A stretch of 64,000 nt of DNA from Chenopodium formosanum. Taxonomy: Eukaryota; Streptophyta; Magnoliopsida; Caryophyllales; Amaranthaceae. The stretch spans positions 1,348,501 to 1,412,500 of the forward strand of contig CM044860.1 in assembly GCA_024500155.1 (NCBI GenBank), read 5' to 3'. The notes beneath the pieces are model-generated. The model saw nothing but the letters and a program-made list of their open reading frames with translations. It did no database searches and had not been told where the DNA came from. The position numbers were made by a program, and so were the translations under genes. This document shows, piece after piece, positions 60,083-64,000 of this stretch (within the stretch, counting starts at the first letter, position 1; every line of letters begins with the position of its first letter).

Positions 60083-63000
60083 ATGGCGAGAGGAGTTAGA
60101 GGTAGAGCCCGTGCTCCTAGAAGAGCAAGGCCGATCCCAGATCCTCGGAATAGGACTGGGACATGGAACGGACAAGCTGTGTCCGAACCTGCCGAAGGAA
60201 TTAGGGCAACTCCGATTTCGTCGGCGCCTCCTGAAGGGACGGAGGGTCCGAGCACTTCCGGGCAGGACGAAGTGGTTCCCGCTGTTCTTTGGGACGTTCT
60301 CCCCGGGTATCAGGAGTGGGAGGATCCCGAGGTTGCCTCGGCTATGATAAAGAATGCCCCATACTCCTGGTGGATATTGGAAGCCGAAAAGTATCGGTTC
60401 GCTGAACAAGTTGAGTTGCACTACGGCATAATGGAGGCCGATGGATATTGGTGCCGAATGCCTGATGCATCTGATAGAATCCATCGTCCGCCCCCGGGGT
60501 ATGTAGGGGTGTACCTTAGGCAGCTTCAGTATGGGCTGAGGTTCCCCTTGGACTTATTTGTCCGAGATTTGCTGATACATTACAGGGTCTCCTTGTGTCA
60601 GCTAACTCCTGTCAGCATCCGAAGGGTGATGACATACCTCTGGGTCTGCAAGTTCATGAAATATAATCCCAACTTGCACTGTTTTAAGAAGATCCACAAG
60701 CTGGTGCCGAACGTCCAGAGTGGACATGGGAACCATGGTCCTGGGTGGTTTAGAATCGAGTCTCGGCAAGGACATCTGACAATGTGGCCGAATGATTCTT
60801 CGGACAAGGACTGGAGAGGCCAGTGGATTTGGGTTAGGGCGCCCACAGATCCTGACCATCCCCATGTCTTCAGTGCGCCGAGATATCTCTCCAACCCTGA
60901 CCCAGAAATGCTCAGTCTGGGCCCCTTAGAGAACGACGGCCGAGGTGATTGCAACCTCGAGCAGGCCAACATTTTTGGGAAGGTTGAGAACCCATCTGGA
61001 AGGGGTCGTCTGAAGACCATTCCGGCAACTTGGCTCCCTGATAACCACTACATCTTTCAGGAGCACATGCTTGCTGCTGTCGGCCTCAGCCGAAAGTTCA
61101 GAGATGGTAAGCTGTTTCGGCTGAGGCTGAAGCCCTTTACTTTATTTTACTGCTTTTGCACTTTGTTCGCCACTTTGACGTTGTTGAACTAACTCGCGCT
61201 CATTTCCTTTGTGCAGTGCTGAACGAGGTCACTGCCAAGATCGACTACGATCGTCTCGGCGTTGACCAAGCACGAAACATCTTGGACCGAGCCCCTTCTA
61301 TTACTCCGTCCGAGGATCGTCCTGTCCATCTGGGCCCTACCCACTTCCTGATCGAGTCTTCGGACCACTATTTGCGGCAGAAGCCTTGGTGGAAGAAGAG
61401 AGATCCTTGGGGTCAGCTTTTGAACGAAGAGCTTGAAGCTGCTCGTACTGCCGAAGAGATTGCACGAGCTGCTGAAGTTTTGGAAGGAGGAGAAGGGTCC
61501 TCCCAAGCTGCTGAAGCGGAAGCAGCAGCGGAGGCAGCCGAAAAGGAGGACGAGGCTTTGCTGGAGACCTCGGTGAGTTTATGCCTAGCTTTTTGGCTTC
61601 AGCAAAATTTTTTCTTTTTTCTTCTCTTTTTTTTTTTTTACTCACACCTTTCTTGCCCCCCCTGTTTTTTGCAGTCCGAAGGGAGCAAACAACAGAGAGA
61701 AGGAAAAGCTCCTGCCCGTCCCGAAGACTCCGAAGACTCTGAGATGGACGAGCAGCCCCTTCGGAAAAGGAGGAGACGGATGGCCATCATCGGCCCTCAC
61801 GACTTCCCAACGGGGCCGAGGCCTGCCGGAATAAACATCAGGGAGCCTGAGGAAGGCGGTGAACAGCCGAGGGCTCCCCCACCACCACCACAATCCCCAC
61901 CGCAAACCCCTCCCCCACCTCCTGAGGTGGAGGTGGACCAGAAGACTCCCGATCCGAAGGGAGGGGTCCCAGCTGAGGGGATGGCTGATAGTGCCGCAGG
62001 GCACAAAGCTGAAAGCGCTGAGAAGCCCGCTGCTGAGGGTTTCTCAGCTGACATAGCTAGAGAGGTTGAGGCTCTCGTCCTCAAACCTGAAGGGGAAGCA
62101 GAAGTCATCGTCATCGACTCTGCTGAAAAGGAAGAGAAGACCGCTGAAGAAGAAGGTGCTGAACCTCAGAGGGTTCAGGAAGTTCCTGAGTCTTCTTTTC
62201 CCTCCTTCCAGACGCTGCATTCTGCAGACATGGGGTTCTCGGCCCCCCGAATTCCAATTCCAGATCATATCTGGGACACCATATGGGGTCAGAACCGAGA
62301 AGGTGCAGAAGTCTACTTCGGCAATTTTGCTGGGATGTCCGAAGTAGACAGGGCAAGGGCCTGGTCGCTGAAGGCCACTGCTGGGATAGGGGAATCCAGC
62401 AGATCTGTCCCAGACCCTGCAAGGATGAATCAGCTGCTGATGATGCAGGTAAATTCTTACACTTGCCCTTGTTTTTCTATCTAGTTCTTCAGCTTGAAGT
62501 CTTTTGTTTTTTTTTTTGAGTTGTGCCTTTGCTTTTCAGTTTGTGCACAATCAGACTCTCACTGTAGAGCTGATAGATTCCCTACAAGATAGGGTTGATG
62601 AGGCTGAGCATGCCCGGAAGGTGGCTCTTGAAGAGCTGAAGCTTGCCAAGCTGAAGCAGGCAGCAGCCGAAGAAAAGCAGAAGGAAGGAGAAGAATATGA
62701 GAGGAAGGCCGCTGAAGCCCTCCAGACCTTCTGCACTGCCATGGAAGAGGAGGTTTTTCCCCCGCTGATAGAAGGGGAGAACTTCCTCCGAGACCACTTG
62801 GGAGTGGACGTCACTAAATTCAAGGCTGTCATTGAAAGCCGAATCAGGGACGGAGTTACTGCACAAGCTGAGGTGCAGCAAAGATTAGAAGCTTCGGAAG
62901 CCAGTAGAATGGCTGCTGAAGAAAAGCTCCAGGCCCAGAACGTCCAACTCTCAGAAGTTGCTGCTGATGCTGATGCTGAGAGAGCCAGGCTTCAAGAGGC

Positions 63001-63499
63001 TGAGGATCAGCTAAGGGCCAAAAATGATGAGCTGGCTCAGCTGAAGGCCAAAACTTCAGAGGTTCAGCAAGAGCTGAACAAGCAGAAAAGTGCTTCCTCC
63101 AAGCTCGCTGAAGAGCTGAATCAATCCAAGAAAAGCTTGGAGGAGGTACAGAAGAAGCTGGCAGATGCTGAGGCCCTGCTCAAGACCCGTATTTATACTC
63201 AAGAAGAGTATGAGATGGGATTCACGAACGGGCTCAGGGTGTGCCGAAGACTCTGTCTCCATGCTGAGCCAAATCTGGACTGGTCCAAGTGTGCTGAGTG
63301 GATCCAGAATTCAGAAGATCCCCACATGAAGTTCCCAACTCCGGCCGAAGCTGAGATTCTTGCAGCTGAGGAAGCTGAGGAAGAAGCAGAGAGGGAACTC
63401 GAAGAGAGGGAGGCTCAGCAGGGTGCGCGGCCTGCTTCATCTGCTGCTGGGGCTGAAGCCAGCATTGCCGATCAGTCTGATTCTCAGGCTGAAGCATAG
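60083..63499 (+). CDS. Intact antisense extra gene of Tat element 2 (PF04195-like domain, coiled coil)
   Basis: Four exons (60083-61106, 61217-61572, 61675-62448, 62540-63499) with GT-AG introns and consistent phases give 1037 residues without a stop. The N-terminus is basic (MARGVRGRARAPRRARP). Residues about 70-330 form the 'putative gypsy type transposon' domain (GYVGVYLRQLQYGLRFPLDL, QLTPVSIRRVMTYLW). Exon 3 has a nuclear-localisation-type cluster (PLRKRRRR) and a Pro-rich stretch. Exon 4 is a long coiled coil (about 62560-63180) followed by a Glu/Ala-rich tail. It is homologous to the broken gene at 4931-7747. Orientation is opposite to the element. It is far more G+C-rich than its surroundings. 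The function is unknown; an assembly or regulatory role would be a guess. Confidence 0.85.
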
Positions 63500-64000
63500 G
63501 AAATCGGGCAGTCGTCTTCAGAATCTTGCGGTTCATCGTGCGCTCAACTTTAGACTTGCCGCTCCTGAATTATTTTTTTGCCTTGTATCCTTTTGCTTCA
63601 GCTTGCCTTGATGTACAAACTGCTTTATTGCTTTTGCGTGTACCTCGGCAGCTGTTATTTTCCGTTTGTGGACGGCTGCCGATATTTTATCTGAACATCT
63701 GAATTTGTAGCTCATTTTCTGAGCATTGTTCTCATTAATCTGATGCTTTTTCTTCAACTGCTCTGTCTTATTTTGAATGCTTTACTCTTTCTGAATTTGA
63801 GAAATTGTAGCAAAATTTGCTAAGTACAAAGCTTTCAGCTGAAGACTTTGCTGAAGATGAACTTGCACTGACAGTGCTCCTTGCCCCCCCAGTAATCTGA
63901 AGATCCAAGTCTTTGGATTACTGAGTTGGGTTTTAATCCTTCAGACAAAGCTGAATAAAAATGGGTATCTGAGACACAGGGCCAACTGAAGGCAAGGTCT
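63500..64000 (+). other. 3' UTR of the antisense gene and element interior
   Basis: No coding region is supported. An aataaa near 63955 may serve as poly-A signal. Pol of the element is expected further right on the - strand. Confidence 0.45.

Larger units (their letters stand above)
59158..64000 (-). mobile_element. Second Tat-type LTR retrotransposon, 3' end; rest beyond window
   Basis: The - strand order from right to left is antisense gene, polypurine tract, 3' LTR, the same layout as element 1 mirrored. Pol should lie to the right of 64000 on the - strand; none of it is visible here. Confidence 0.8.

Overview
This is plant nuclear DNA, almost certainly eudicot: spliced genes with GT-AG introns, AT-rich introns, Tat-lineage Ty3/gypsy retrotransposons, CACTA, MULE, hAT, PIF/Harbinger, Stowaway and Helitron-type elements, and plant families (SWEET, NPF/PTR, patellin-like Sec14-GOLD, S-protein homologues). 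The species cannot be fixed from the sequence. Most of the window is transposon or decayed gene. Exon limits below were placed by eye from splice sites and family alignment.

Region 1 (1-9228) is the 3' two thirds of a Tat-lineage retrotransposon on the + strand: reverse transcriptase end, RNase H, a second RNase H, integrase, an antisense spliced extra gene, tandem repeats holding G-runs, a polypurine tract and the 3' LTR. A 1618-bp non-autonomous CACTA element sits in pol with a GGT target duplication.

Region 2 (9229-31500) and region 4 (40600-59150) hold three diverged copies of one gene block: NPF transporter, SWEET sugar transporter, patellin-like gene, S-protein homologue. Block 1 is NPF fragment 9.2 kb, SWEET pseudogene 9.4-10.4 kb (inverted), patellin-like gene 12.5-15.3 kb, SPH 16 kb. 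Block 2 is NPF 5' exons 25.4 kb, SWEET exon 1 28.9 kb, patellin last exon 29.5 kb, broken SPH 30.3-31.2 kb. Block 3 is a nearly complete NPF gene 43.3-48.5 kb, SWEET remnant 49.9 kb, no patellin copy seen, intact SPH 56.4 kb. The NPF gene of block 3 is frameshifted near its C-terminus. Many MITEs lie between the genes.

Region 3 (about 31.9-40.6 kb) looks like one large element with degenerate inverted ends. It contains arrays of a TTTAGAACATAGG-type repeat, two facing tRNA-like sequences that both have a six-base anticodon loop, a 3.1-kb solo LTR (with a nested PIF/Harbinger MITE) and an open reading frame resembling the C-terminal part of plant retroelement proteins.

Region 5 (59158-64000) is the 3' end of a second Tat-type element, on the - strand. 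Its LTR and polypurine tract come first, then an intact four-exon antisense gene coding for 1037 residues, homologous to the decayed antisense gene of region 1.
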